This document shows positions 9,492 to 18,113 of a stretch of DNA of 64,000 nucleotides, in pieces. A program made the translations under genes and the position numbers. Source of the stretch: Pseudoalteromonas sp049257235 (lineage in GTDB: Bacteria > Pseudomonadota > Gammaproteobacteria > Enterobacterales > Alteromonadaceae). Every line of letters begins with the position of its first letter. Position 1 is the stretch's first letter. A model generated the notes under the pieces. It did not search any database, was not told where the DNA came from, and was given only the letters and a program-made list of their open reading frames with translations. The stretch spans positions 248,001 to 312,000 of the forward strand of contig NZ_JBMMUF010000002.1 in assembly GCF_049257235.1 (NCBI RefSeq). Reading direction: 5' to 3'.

Positions 9492-10385
9492 TCAGTGGTG
9501 ATTTAAAAGTTGCTCCAGCGCGGGTTTTAACTCTGGATGGCGAAATCGAAAACCCTCACTGAGCATTCGTTTGGGGTAAACACTTTGTCCATACAAGAGC
9601 AAATCAGCCATTTCGCCCATGAGTAAACGCATAACTGCCTCAGGCATTCTAAAGAATGCAGGGCGCCTAAGGACTTGTGCCAATGTCTTTGAAAACTCTT
9701 CATTATTTACTGGATTTGGCGCGGTCGCGTTTATGGGGCCACGGAGAGTCGGCTCTTTCATTAAGTGGATAATGATCTGCACCATGTCATCAATGTGGAT
9801 CCATGACATCATTTGCTGACCATCGGCAATGGGGCCTCCAAGGCCAAAGCGAAATGCAGGAAGCATTTTTTGTAGTGCGCCACCGCAGTTAGATAATACG
9901 ATGCCAGTGCGCAGTAGGCATACTCGGGTGTCGGCCTCAAGCGCCGCTTGCTCCCAGTCTTTGCATAGAGTATGGCTGAATTCGTCATAACAGCGCTCAT
10001 ACTCTTCATTGATAATTGTCTCTGGTGCTTGGCGGCCGTAATAACCAATGGCACTGCCTGAAATCATCACTTTGGGTTTGGTTTGGGCTGCGTTGATGCG
10101 CTTTGCGATGTCTTTTGTCAGTGTGACACGGGAGTTATATAACCTGATTTTTTGGGCTTTGCTCCAGCGTTTATTGACGATAGGCTCTCCGGCCAAGTTG
10201 ATCACCACGTCGATGTTATTGAAATCCACTTCCTCTAAGTCACTTACAGCTTCAATGCGATGGCCCAGCTTAAGGTACGCTTTGGTCGGGTTTCTCGTGA
10301 GCACCGTTACGCTGTGGTGGTTGAGTAAATGTTTATACAGCTCAGTGCCGATTAATCCTGTAGCACCGGTGATGAAGATATTCAT
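9492..10385 (-). CDS. TIGR01777-family NAD(P)-binding epimerase (YfcH-like)
   Basis: About 297 residues. A Rossmann motif ITGATGLIG opens the protein, followed by VVINLAGEPI and the YYG catalytic region (SAIGYYGRQ). The C-terminal extension (ELKPALEQLL) is the DUF1731 tail typical of the YfcH / cell-division-inhibitor SulA-like family. The physiological substrate is unknown across the family. The ATG at 10385 gives the usual start MNIFITG; one three codons upstream is possible and neither has a clear Shine-Dalgarno. Confidence 0.85.
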   Translation of the reverse strand: MNIFITGATGLIGTELYKHLLNHHSVTVLTRNPTKAYLKLGHRIEAVSDLEEVDFNNIDVVINLAGEPIVNKRWSKAQKIRLYNSRVTLTKDIAKRINAAQTKPKVMISGSAIGYYGRQAPETIINEEYERCYDEFSHTLCKDWEQAALEADTRVCLLRTGIVLSNCGGALQKMLPAFRFGLGGPIADGQQMMSWIHIDDMVQIIIHLMKEPTLRGPINATAPNPVNNEEFSKTLAQVLRRPAFFRMPEAVMRLLMGEMADLLLYGQSVYPKRMLSEGFRFRHPELKPALEQLLNHH

Positions 10386-10538
10386 GCTGGACATATTATT
10401 TATGGGTTATCTAGGAAAGTTTAGGACATTTCATACGAATTTGTTTAGTGAGGGATCATTTTAAACGCTTAATCAATGGTTTATTTTCAAAGTTAACTCA
10501 CCTAAACTGGGTCCATAACTATAAAAAAGGAATGCACC

Positions 10539-11585
10539 ATGGCAAGCTTTGTAGGAGCAAGCAAAAGTCTTATCGTTATGGCATCGCTCGTAATTGTGCT
10601 CGCTGGCGTGAAAATTGCGACCCCTTTAGTGGTCCCGTTTATTCTCTCGGTCTTTATTGCCATTATCTGTAGCCCACTGATTAATGCACTCGGTCGATAT
10701 CGAATTCCAAAAGGAGTAGCCATCATCATGGTCATTCTGTTGGTATTTGGATTGATCCTCAGTTTGGCAGGATTAGTTGGCCAATCAGTGAATGACTTCT
10801 CAAACCAATTACCGCGCTATGAAGAGCAATTAAAGCGTGAGTTTGCGTGGCTGGTTAATTTGCTTGCCAATTACAACATCTTCTTAGATAAAGAGCAGAT
10901 CATGTCTACCTTTGACCCTGGCAAGTTGATAAATGTGGCAACCAGTATGCTTGCCGGGTTCGGCGCCGTGATGGCAAACCTGTTTTTAATTATCGTGACA
11001 GTGGTGTTCATGCTGTTTGAGGGCCCAAGTATCAGCAAAAAAGTGCACTTGGCGCTCAATGATCCGGATATGAAAATGAAGCAAATTGACCGCTTTATCG
11101 AATCCATCAATTCCTACTTGGCGATAAAAACAGTGATCAGTTTATTAACCGGTGCCTTGGTAACCTTGTTGTTGTGGGTCATCGGCGTTGACTATTTTGT
11201 GCTGTGGGGTGTGGTGGCCTTTATGCTCAATTATATTCCGAATATTGGCTCTATCATTGCCGCGATTCCTGCGGTGCTGCTGGCTTTAATCACGTTAAGC
11301 CCACTTAGTGCATTGCTTGTAGGCAGTGGCTATATGATTATCAATATGGTGATGGGAAATGTGGTAGAGCCACGTTACATGGGTAAGGGGTTGGGGCTTT
11401 CTGCGTTAGTCGTTTTCTTATCCTTGATTTTCTGGGGGTGGTTGCTTGGCAGTGTAGGGATGCTGTTGTCAGTGCCGCTGACCATGGTGGTAAAAATCGC
11501 CTTAGAAGAAAGTGAGGAGGGTCGCTGGCTTGCAACCCTACTTAGTAGCGATGTTGAACCGCCAAACGACAATCAACACGCTTAA
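10539..11585 (+). CDS. AI-2E family (PerM/YdiK-like) membrane transporter
   Basis: 348 residues with about eight membrane segments. The conserved family core is present: VDYFVLWGVVAFMLNYIPNIGSIIAAIP, and near the C-terminus a PLTMVVKIAL stretch. The UPF0118/AI-2E exporter family has been linked to autoinducer-2 export and to Na+/H+ antiport; which applies here cannot be read from sequence. AAGGA lies upstream of the start. Its last codons overlap by four bases the end of the convergent gene at 11582. Confidence 0.85.
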   Translation: MASFVGASKSLIVMASLVIVLAGVKIATPLVVPFILSVFIAIICSPLINALGRYRIPKGVAIIMVILLVFGLILSLAGLVGQSVNDFSNQLPRYEEQLKREFAWLVNLLANYNIFLDKEQIMSTFDPGKLINVATSMLAGFGAVMANLFLIIVTVVFMLFEGPSISKKVHLALNDPDMKMKQIDRFIESINSYLAIKTVISLLTGALVTLLLWVIGVDYFVLWGVVAFMLNYIPNIGSIIAAIPAVLLALITLSPLSALLVGSGYMIINMVMGNVVEPRYMGKGLGLSALVVFLSLIFWGWLLGSVGMLLSVPLTMVVKIALEESEEGRWLATLLSSDVEPPNDNQHA

Positions 11586-12007
11586 TCCAAAGGTACTTGG
11601 TACGCCTCAATACGTTGCTCTATTAGTCGCAGTTCGCATTTTTTATATGCGATGGCTGCGGCTACCGCGTTTGGCATGACACGCAAATAGCGCCAGCGAC
11701 AACTGTCCTCAACATAATGCTTGTATGTCTTTTCTGCGCGTAGGTAAATGTCGAGTGGTTGGGTTATCCCAGAGCTTTTCGCATAGCCTTCGAGCTCTAA
11801 CTGACGTTTATTTTGCCACGCCTGCCACTGTCTCTTTTTGGCATCAAGTTGTTTGTCTAAACACTGCGTATAACTACGGTTACCTTGAGGGGTGGTGTCA
11901 GCATGGACACACTCTGGCTCGGCCTTGTTTGCTGCAACAACGAGTGATGTGGTGCACAAAGCACCAACCGCAAAGAGTGTTTTTAAAGTAATATGCTTAT
12001 AATTCAT
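11582..12007 (-). CDS. Small exported protein, LprI/DUF1311-like
   Basis: 141 residues with a signal peptide (cleavage near VVAANK). The mature part has four Cys (ECVH, QCLD, DSCRW, KKCEL) spaced like the DUF1311/LprI lysozyme-inhibitor family, including the YTQCLD and CRWRY blocks. Inhibition of host or predator lysozyme is the family idea, not shown here. It follows four bases beyond the sensor-kinase gene, so it may be the last gene of the PepSY / response regulator / kinase operon. Confidence 0.6.
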   Translation of the reverse strand: MNYKHITLKTLFAVGALCTTSLVVAANKAEPECVHADTTPQGNRSYTQCLDKQLDAKKRQWQAWQNKRQLELEGYAKSSGITQPLDIYLRAEKTYKHYVEDSCRWRYLRVMPNAVAAAIAYKKCELRLIEQRIEAYQVPLD

Positions 12008-12011
12008 TATG

Positions 12012-13349
12012 TTATGTCGTTTCTTGATAATCGAATTCTAATTCAAAGCGAGCGCCGCCTAAGGGGCTGTCCGAGATGGTCAGCATACCGTGATAACCGT
12101 TTACGAGGTCAGCAACAATAGCCATACCAACGCCATGACCACTTTCATAACTGTCTAAACGTGTACCACGCTGTAATAATAGCTCACGTTTTTCTTTTGG
12201 TACGCCTGGGCCATTGTCATCGATGGTGAGTGTGAGGCGCTTTTTAACTTGTTTTACTGTTAGCGCCACGTGGCCATCACAGGCTTTGCAAGCGTTATCA
12301 ATGAGGTTGCCTAGTAACTCCATTAAATCGGTTTTATCGCCTAAGAAAAAGTGTTTGTCATTGACGTCGATACTGAACTCAATGTTTTTGTCACGATACA
12401 CTTTGCTCATGGCATTAAAAATGGACTCCGCCACGGGCTTAATCAAGGTTTGCTTTTTCCACGTATCTGACGCTCCGGTTGCCGCGCGCTTCAATTGGTG
12501 CTCGATCATCACATTAATTCTGTCGAGTTGCTCTTGGGCATCGCTATCTTGTGCCAAGGGACTTGATTTGAGCACCGCAAGGGGAGTTTTAAGCGCGTGG
12601 GCAAGATCGCTCAATGAAGCGCGATAACGCTCTTTCTGGCGCTGCTGTGAGTCTAAAAGCAGGTTTAGGTCAGCTTTAATTGTTTGTAATTCAATGGGGT
12701 AGCTGCCTTTGATGCGCGTACTGTCACCGCTTTCTATGGCTTTTATTTCTTTATCAAGCCTGTGCAGTGGTCGTGAGCTCCAAAAGAAACCGATAATCAT
12801 CAAGGCGGTGATCACAACCCCCATGATAAGCATCCAATTAATGGAGGTTTCTTTAAAGCCTTCCATAAGGCGTAAGATACCTTCATTGCTTTTGACCACG
12901 ATAAAGCGTGCTTCTATGGTTTCATCTAGGCTTGAGAGAATACCTGTGAGCGATAATTGCCAATATTTTCGCCCTTTAAATGTCACCATTCGAAAATCTG
13001 ATGTGCCAGTTTCTGTGTTGAATAAATCTGGCTTGAAATCGACATTCAGTGCTGACTCACTGTGCCACACCTGTTCGTTGTTACTGTAAATCATCGCGTA
13101 GGTATCAGATGTAACACGATTGAGTTCAGGGGCTAGAATGCTGCGTGGCATTTGCACACCTTGCTCTGTGTACTCGACTTCGGAGATGATCGAATACAGG
13201 TGTGCTTCGAGGGTTTTTTGTGTGGCTTCAATGAGAGAGGCGCGATAGGCATTGCCGATTGAGACGAACAAAATCGGCATGGCCACAATCAATAAAAAGA
13301 CAAGGATGAATCCTTGCCTTATTTTCAGTGAAACTTGATTTCCTACCAC
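12012..13349 (-). CDS. Sensor histidine kinase, PhoQ-like architecture
   Basis: 445 residues. Two membrane segments (about 12-32 and 172-192) flank a periplasmic sensor of about 140 residues. A HAMP-like linker (SSRPLHRLDKEIKAIESG) leads to an H box (SLSDLAHALKTPL) and the ATPase domain, with N box LIDNACKAC, G1 DDNGPGVP, and G2 GHGVGMAIV. The layout and the PhoP-like partner immediately upstream suggest sensing of divalent cations, pH or antimicrobial peptides, but the ligand is inferred. Its start overlaps the regulator stop by seven bases. Confidence 0.9.
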   Translation of the reverse strand: MVGNQVSLKIRQGFILVFLLIVAMPILFVSIGNAYRASLIEATQKTLEAHLYSIISEVEYTEQGVQMPRSILAPELNRVTSDTYAMIYSNNEQVWHSESALNVDFKPDLFNTETGTSDFRMVTFKGRKYWQLSLTGILSSLDETIEARFIVVKSNEGILRLMEGFKETSINWMLIMGVVITALMIIGFFWSSRPLHRLDKEIKAIESGDSTRIKGSYPIELQTIKADLNLLLDSQQRQKERYRASLSDLAHALKTPLAVLKSSPLAQDSDAQEQLDRINVMIEHQLKRAATGASDTWKKQTLIKPVAESIFNAMSKVYRDKNIEFSIDVNDKHFFLGDKTDLMELLGNLIDNACKACDGHVALTVKQVKKRLTLTIDDNGPGVPKEKRELLLQRGTRLDSYESGHGVGMAIVADLVNGYHGMLTISDSPLGGARFELEFDYQETT

Positions 13350-14017
13350 TGTGAACGCAACCTGTATCCTCGACCACGCAGGGTCTCAACAGGGTTTAGT
13401 GTGCCTTCAGGGTCGAGCTTCTTACGCAAGCGCAAGACGAATACTTCGATCACGTTGGAGTCTAAATCGAAGTCTTGATCATAAATGTGCTCGGTAAGTT
13501 CAGACTTGGAAATAACTTTTTGTGGGTTGACCATCAAGTACTCTAACACCTTGTATTCATAAGCTGTTAGGTTCAGCTCTCTATCGTCGACCCATACACG
13601 CTGTGAACGAGTATGAATGCAAATAGGACCATTAGTGATCTCCGGGTTAGCCTGACCGGCACTGCGACGAATGAGTGCGTTACAGCGTGCGATTAGTTCT
13701 TCAACATGGAAAGGTTTAGTCAGATAATCGTCGGCACCCGCGTCCAAACCTTCAACTTTGTCTTGCCAACGATCCCGCGCAGTCAAAATTAAAATTGGAA
13801 TTTCAACGCCGTTCTTACGCGCTTGTTTGATAAGTTCGATGCCGTCGATTTTTGGTAAGCCTAAGTCGACTACAGCCATATCTAACGGATACTCGCAGAT
13901 GTGGAATAGGCCAGCTTCACCGTCGTGGCATAAATCAACGCTATAACGCTCTTTTTCTAGAGCACTGCGCAGGTTGTCTGCTAAATGTTGATCGTCTTCG
14001 ATGACTAGAATTCGCAT
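13343..14017 (-). CDS. OmpR/PhoP-family response regulator
   Basis: 224 residues. The receiver domain has acidic pair E7-D8/D9, phospho-acceptor D51 (VVDLGLPK) and Lys in LTKPF. The C-terminal OmpR-type winged helix ends in the diagnostic LRGRGYRL. Overall closest in feel to PhoP/QseB. It is coupled to the PepSY gene (stop and start share one base, TAATG) and to the kinase (seven-base overlap), so the three are translated as one unit. Confidence 0.92.
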   Translation of the reverse strand: MRILVIEDDQHLADNLRSALEKERYSVDLCHDGEAGLFHICEYPLDMAVVDLGLPKIDGIELIKQARKNGVEIPILILTARDRWQDKVEGLDAGADDYLTKPFHVEELIARCNALIRRSAGQANPEITNGPICIHTRSQRVWVDDRELNLTAYEYKVLEYLMVNPQKVISKSELTEHIYDQDFDLDSNVIEVFVLRLRKKLDPEGTLNPVETLRGRGYRLRSQW

Positions 14018-14265
14018 TAAAATTTTTCCTTCTCAACTTGCCCTGTGTGTTTGGAGACAATGATATCGATGACCCTACCTTTGGGCTTTAGGATCCGAAC
14101 AATGAACGTGTCCTTTTGTTCTGTAATCTTTAGCACTTTACCGTCTTCTTTTTGCTTGGCAATGGCCACTGCCTGCTTCTTGTCTATCGCTTTGCTGTCT
14201 TGGGAATACGCATTCGGTATACACAGAGCAAGTGACATAAATAGTGCTGTGATAATTCTAAACAT
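14017..14265 (-). CDS. Exported PepSY-domain protein
   Basis: 82 residues: signal peptide to about residue 21 (NAYSQ), then a single PepSY domain (KKQAVAIAKQKEDGKVLKI ... HTGQVEKEKF). PepSY proteins are periplasmic modulators of proteases or sensor kinases. Being first in an operon with a two-component system, it may act as an input or feedback partner for the kinase; this is inference. Confidence 0.8.
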   Translation of the reverse strand: MFRIITALFMSLALCIPNAYSQDSKAIDKKQAVAIAKQKEDGKVLKITEQKDTFIVRILKPKGRVIDIIVSKHTGQVEKEKF

Positions 14266-14369
14266 AATTTAAGAAGCTCCCGGTAAATGCATGGTAAGCG
14301 AGGCGCGCTTACGGTATGGGCAGTGACATGCTAACAGCATACAAAAAACCACTTAACGTTTACTGAACT

Positions 14370-14672
14370 TTAAGCAGGTAGCACTTTTTTATATGGTTTT
14401 ACAATTGAGTTCTCGTACACGCCTGCACTGATGTAAGGGTCATTTGCGGCCCACTCACGCGCATCTTGCAGCGACTCAAACTCAGCTATAACCAAAGAGC
14501 CAGTAAAACCGGCTTCCCCCGGGTTGTCACTGTCTATGGCAGGTAATGGGCCTGCGACAAAAAGACGACCTTCCTTATCAAGTTGTTCTAGTCGGGCAAG
14601 GTGACTTGGGCGAGCCTTAAGACGTTTCTCTAAAGAGTTTTCAACGTCTGTTGAGTAAATCATATACAACAT
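14370..14672 (-). CDS. yciI: YciI-like protein (YCII domain)
   Basis: 100 residues from the ATG at 14672, chosen because it gives MLYMIYSTD, matching the YciI N-terminus; an ATG 16 codons further up would add unrelated hydrophobic sequence. Conserved blocks follow: EKRLKARPSHLARL, GRLFVAGPLPA, DPYISAGVYE and VKPYKKV. The family has a ferredoxin-like fold with a His/Asp pair of unproven enzymatic role. In E. coli the gene also lies near yciB and trpA. Confidence 0.9.
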   Translation of the reverse strand: MLYMIYSTDVENSLEKRLKARPSHLARLEQLDKEGRLFVAGPLPAIDSDNPGEAGFTGSLVIAEFESLQDAREWAANDPYISAGVYENSIVKPYKKVLPA

Positions 14673-14825
14673 TAAAAAAACCATACGGTAGGTATGCAAT
14701 ACGCTTATCATAGCCAGCAATGCTGGTGCTTGTAAATTTTATTCGATGAACGCTGGGCGAATTATCCTCAAATACCCAGCTGCTCATACAATCTTGTATT
14801 TGATGGTATTTTTACCGTTATTTAA

Positions 14826-14934
14826 GGTGTGCAAGAGGGCTGGGGTGGCGTAGTCGCATTGCATTGGCAAGTGATCGTAACAGTCATGGCTATGCCTATC
14901 ACCGCGCGGGGCTTGAAAACCCAGCTTTAACACC
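14826..14934 (+). ncRNA. Candidate structured 5' leader of the sodium symporter mRNA
   Basis: Nested helices that close one another in order can be drawn on the plus strand: GGTGT 14826-14830 with ACACC 14930-14934; GCTGGG 14839-14844 with CCCAGC 14920-14925; GGTG 14844-14847 with CACC 14900-14903 (one base shared with the previous helix); TAG 14851-14853 with CTA 14896-14898; GCAT 14856-14859 with ATGC 14892-14895. The apical part (14860-14891) is unassigned. I do not recognise it as a known riboswitch class. It ends 36 bases before the symporter ATG and no intrinsic terminator follows. Confidence 0.4.
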
Positions 14935-14970
14935 GTAGAGTCTTGCTTAAAATAATAACAAGGGTTTTCT

Positions 14971-16395
14971 ATGACAGGGAAACGTGAACACTTTAGCTCG
15001 CGCTTGGGCTTTATTCTAGCCGCTGCAGGTTCTGCAGTGGGTATCGGTAACCTCGTTGGCTTTCCAGTCTCTGCTACCAAAAATGGTGGTGGTGCGTTTT
15101 TGCTTGTATACGCTTTATTTGTCGCCTTTATCTGCCTTCCGGTAATGATGGCGGAGATGGCTATGGGTCGTCATGCACAAAAAGATCCTTATGGCTCATA
15201 CAAGTCACTTTCCAATAATTCTTCTAAATGGAGTATCGCCGGTGCGCTGGCAGTGCTTACACCGTTTATGATTGCCGTGTTTTACATGGTGATTACCGTG
15301 TGGATTTTTGGTTATCTAGCGCAAACAGCGATGGGCAACCTTGATGCACTTGCCGACCCAGGTAACTTTGGCCGCTTTATTAACGAATACAGTATTTTTG
15401 GCTATATGGTTGTCGTGGCGATTATTGTTAACCTAATTTTGGTCGGTGGTGTCAAAGAGGGGATTGAAAAGGCCGCAAAGTTCTTGATGCCGGCGCTATT
15501 CGTTTTGCTGATCGGTCTTGTTATCTACGTACTGACGTTAGATAACGCGATGGCCGGTGTGAGCTATTACATTGTGCCTGATTTCTCTAAGATGAATGCA
15601 GGTGTTGTGAATGGCGCGTTATCGCAGGCGTTTTTCTCTTTGTCATTGGGTATGGGTATCTTAATGACTTATGCCTCGTACATCTCGAAAAAAGATGACA
15701 TTGTCAGTGGTGCTAAGATGGTTGCCATCACCGACTCGTTGGTCGCATTTACTGCGGGTTTGATGGTGTTGCCAGCTATTTTCAGCTTCAACCCAGACAC
15801 TGATCCAAACCAGTTATCCGAATCATCGGTGTCGATGATCTTCGTTTATCTACCAAAAATCTTGTTAGCACTACAAACAGATATTGGCTTCTTAGGTGCG
15901 TCTGTTGTTGCGTTCGTATTCTTCTTGCTGGTATTTTTTGCAGCTATCACATCACTGGTATCGATTGTTGAAGTACCTACCGCAACGCTTATTGAAGAGA
16001 AGTGCTACAGCCGTAAAAAAGCGTTGTTAGTATTATCGGGCACGATAGGTATTTTAACCGTCGCGTGCACGGTCTCGTTTGGAATGGTCGACTGGTTAAC
16101 AAGCTTTGTTAACTATGGCGGTGCGGATAAGAGCTTCTTTGATGTGGTGTATGACGTATTCTACGACACAATCTTGCCTTTGAATGGTTTGATGGTGTGT
16201 TTATTTGTCATGTATCGCTGGAAGAAAGCAAAATTGACCGAAGAGTTGTCCCAAGGCTGTGATAGTTATGCGGGAAGCTTTATGGAAAAGTATGTAAACT
16301 TCTCACTATCAACCTTCATTCCTGCAATCCTATTGATCATTTTCGTCAATACGGTGGCAACGAAGTTCTTTGCATTTAGCATTTTCAATATCTAA
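14971..16395 (+). CDS. Sodium-dependent amino-acid transporter (NSS/SNF family)
   Basis: 474 residues, eleven to twelve membrane segments. It opens with the NSS signature: SRLGFILAAAGSAVGIGNLVGFP, the unwound TM1 sodium/substrate site, as in LeuT, TnaT and MhsT. It would import an amino acid with Na+ at the inner membrane. The neighbourhood (yciI, yciB, trp operon) makes tryptophan or another hydrophobic amino acid a candidate, but specificity cannot be read. It is preceded by a long structured leader and followed by a GC hairpin at 16408-16426. Confidence 0.9.
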   Translation: MTGKREHFSSRLGFILAAAGSAVGIGNLVGFPVSATKNGGGAFLLVYALFVAFICLPVMMAEMAMGRHAQKDPYGSYKSLSNNSSKWSIAGALAVLTPFMIAVFYMVITVWIFGYLAQTAMGNLDALADPGNFGRFINEYSIFGYMVVVAIIVNLILVGGVKEGIEKAAKFLMPALFVLLIGLVIYVLTLDNAMAGVSYYIVPDFSKMNAGVVNGALSQAFFSLSLGMGILMTYASYISKKDDIVSGAKMVAITDSLVAFTAGLMVLPAIFSFNPDTDPNQLSESSVSMIFVYLPKILLALQTDIGFLGASVVAFVFFLLVFFAAITSLVSIVEVPTATLIEEKCYSRKKALLVLSGTIGILTVACTVSFGMVDWLTSFVNYGGADKSFFDVVYDVFYDTILPLNGLMVCLFVMYRWKKAKLTEELSQGCDSYAGSFMEKYVNFSLSTFIPAILLIIFVNTVATKFFAFSIFNI

Positions 16396-16407
16396 ATGGC
16401 GTATGTC

Positions 16408-16426
16408 GGGAGCCTACAAGGCTCCC
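16408..16426. terminator. Hairpin between symporter and CPBP gene
   Basis: GGGAGCC (16408-16414), loop TACAA, GGCTCCC (16420-16426) between convergent genes, overlapping the end of the CPBP gene. No T tract on either side, so it may only protect the 3' end or work weakly. Confidence 0.35.
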
Positions 16427-17052
16427 GAATCTAAGTAGCTTCCCACACCCAGTGTAAACATCCATAATCCCCACAGACTGTGCTCTAACACGCAGACAAA
16501 TGTTGAGCGTGATTGTGCATAGGTATAGGCGAATAACAGCCCACCTAGAAACGCTATCAATACCGCAATAACATTGTTATATACACAGTGAGCGAGTGCG
16601 AATACGCAAGCGCTGAGCCACACCCGAGCACCTTTATTTGGAATAATGTACTTGTAGCGATGAAAGAAATAAGTACGAAAAATGAGCTCTTGTGGCAAGA
16701 CCGAAAGAAGTGGGTAGAGAATGAGTAGCTTTAACCATGCACTTGGCGATTCTAGTGGATAATTGAACCAGTTACCTTGGTTAACAATGCTATACAAGAC
16801 ACCCGATACAAGCGCACCGATAAGAAAAAACATCGCTATGCGCCGTTTAACAATTGCGAATTGGCCAAAAGATATGAGCCTAAAACGTTTAAACTGTGGG
16901 TCTTTAAGTAGGGTTATGCAGCAAATGGCAGTGAGGGTAATAAGCGCAGGAATAAGCCAATTATGTAAGTATGCTCTGAGCGAAAAGCCAACAAGGGGTA
17001 ACGCGATAAACAGGCAGATTAACTCAAACCAACGGTATTGGAAATTACTCAA
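16414..17052 (-). CDS. CPBP-family intramembrane protease-like protein
   Basis: 212 residues with six to eight membrane segments. CPBP/Abi (CAAX-protease-like) motifs are recognisable: QELIFRTYF for motif 1, where the usual first Glu of EExxxR is Gln; FALAHCVYN for motif 2; and a later LEHSLWG His. Family roles include prenyl-protein processing and bacteriocin self-immunity. The first-Glu change may reduce protease activity. Function here unknown. Confidence 0.75.
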   Translation of the reverse strand: MSNFQYRWFELICLFIALPLVGFSLRAYLHNWLIPALITLTAICCITLLKDPQFKRFRLISFGQFAIVKRRIAMFFLIGALVSGVLYSIVNQGNWFNYPLESPSAWLKLLILYPLLSVLPQELIFRTYFFHRYKYIIPNKGARVWLSACVFALAHCVYNNVIAVLIAFLGGLLFAYTYAQSRSTFVCVLEHSLWGLWMFTLGVGSYLDSGAL

Positions 17053-17061
17053 GATTTAAGC

Positions 17062-17099
17062 CCCTTGTTACACCTCCAAAGTGGCGAGTGTAACAAGGG
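17062..17099. other. 12-bp perfect hairpin between yciB and the CPBP gene
   Basis: CCCTTGTTACAC (17062-17073) pairs fully with GTGTAACAAGGG (17088-17099) around a 14-base loop. It lies 12 bases beyond the yciB stop codon in the direction of transcription. No U run follows, so it is either a weak terminator or an mRNA-stabilising stem. Confidence 0.5.
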
Positions 17100-17111
17100 T
17101 TTAAGGCAATC

Positions 17112-17693
17112 TTATGACTCTTCTTCAGGGAAGTAAGGATAGATACGTACGATGGTGAAAATAATGGCGATAAAGGTGATACCAATGAGGCCAAATACTT
17201 TAAAGTTCACCCAAAAGTCCAGTGAGAAATTGTAAGCCACATAAATATTCAACGCGGCAATAAAGGCAAATAAGATCACCCAAAATGTGTTCAACTGCTC
17301 CCATATTTTCGCCGGTACCTCGACAGTATCAGCAGTGTTATCCCCTTGTTTTTCAGACACAGACTCCAACAGGCCAACTAATGCCTTCTGCACCAAGTTT
17401 TTCTTAAAGACAAAACGCGATACCAGCAGAGCAAGCGCGAGTAGGGCGTAGATGAAGGTTGCTTTCCATTGAATAAAGTGCTCATCACGAAACAAGATGG
17501 TCATTGTGCCAAGGACTAACGCAATAGCAAAAAAGATCCAATGACGCTTCGCTACACTGCCTTCTTTGAAATAGGCATAAGCAATTTGAATACCACTGGC
17601 CACCACCAACACTGCGGTTGCCCAGTAAATGTCGACCAATTTATAAACTGCAAAAAATAATATTAAGGGGATGTATTCAATTAAGGTAGCCAT
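17112..17693 (-). CDS. yciB: Inner-membrane septation protein A (YciB/IspZ)
   Basis: 193 residues, five to six membrane helices. Family landmarks include IPLILFFAVYKLVDIYWAT near the N-terminus, RDEHFIQWKATFIYALLA in the middle and YPYFPEE at the end. YciB helps keep the cell envelope and septation intact, interacting with elongation and division proteins. Location near yciI and trp agrees with E. coli. Confidence 0.93.
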   Translation of the reverse strand: MATLIEYIPLILFFAVYKLVDIYWATAVLVVASGIQIAYAYFKEGSVAKRHWIFFAIALVLGTMTILFRDEHFIQWKATFIYALLALALLVSRFVFKKNLVQKALVGLLESVSEKQGDNTADTVEVPAKIWEQLNTFWVILFAFIAALNIYVAYNFSLDFWVNFKVFGLIGITFIAIIFTIVRIYPYFPEEES

Positions 17694-17830
17694 AATGCTT
17701 TCCGTTACTGCAAGTTGCAGATGTTTTACCAGTTACGGGCGCTAAGCTCAAGGCAATGCGGCATTTGGTTTGACATTTTCACCTGGCACTTTTAGTCTGC
17801 GCGCCTTTGTAGTTTTCAATAGGGTAAAAA

Positions 17831-18106
17831 GTGAATAAAAAACAGCTTATTGATGCGATGCATTCGCACAGTGGTTTAAGCAAAAAAGAATGTACCTCGG
17901 CACTGGGCGCTATGCTTGATGCGATAACTCAGTCATTGCATGAAGGCGATGCGGTATTTATTCCAAAGTTCGGTAACTTTTCATTGAGCTATCACCCTGC
18001 CAAGTTAGGCCGAAATCCACAAACGGGTGAGCAAATTGAGATAGCCGGGCAAAATAAAGTGGCCTTCAAGTGCGCAAAAGCACTCAAAGACCACTTGGTA
18101 AATTGA
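17831..18106 (+). CDS. HU/IHF-family DNA-binding protein
   Basis: 91 residues from a GTG start with AGGG a few bases upstream. The fold is typical HU: N-terminal helices (KKQLIDAMHSHSGLSKKEC), the GDAVFIPKFGNFSL strand, and an arm tip with GRNPQTGE. It differs from HupA/HupB in its N-terminal half and is likely a paralogue that binds and bends DNA. A TTGACA lies at 17770-17775. The gene converges with trpA with only seven bases between them and no visible terminator. Confidence 0.88.
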   Translation: MNKKQLIDAMHSHSGLSKKECTSALGAMLDAITQSLHEGDAVFIPKFGNFSLSYHPAKLGRNPQTGEQIEIAGQNKVAFKCAKALKDHLVN

Positions 18107-18113
18107 TGTGATG

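Noticed and set aside
14266..14369. PhoP/PmrA-type box before the PepSY operon
   Set aside because: TTAA and TTTA repeats are present but spacing and sequence do not fit a defined consensus.
14784..15080. 98-residue minus-strand open frame over the symporter leader
   Set aside because: No conserved features, no ribosome-binding site, and it runs antisense into the symporter gene; the leader is better explained as RNA structure.
17770..17798. Strong promoter for the HU gene
   Set aside because: TTGACA is perfect, but the hexamer at 17 bases (TAGTCT) matches poorly, so it is not listed as a separate feature.
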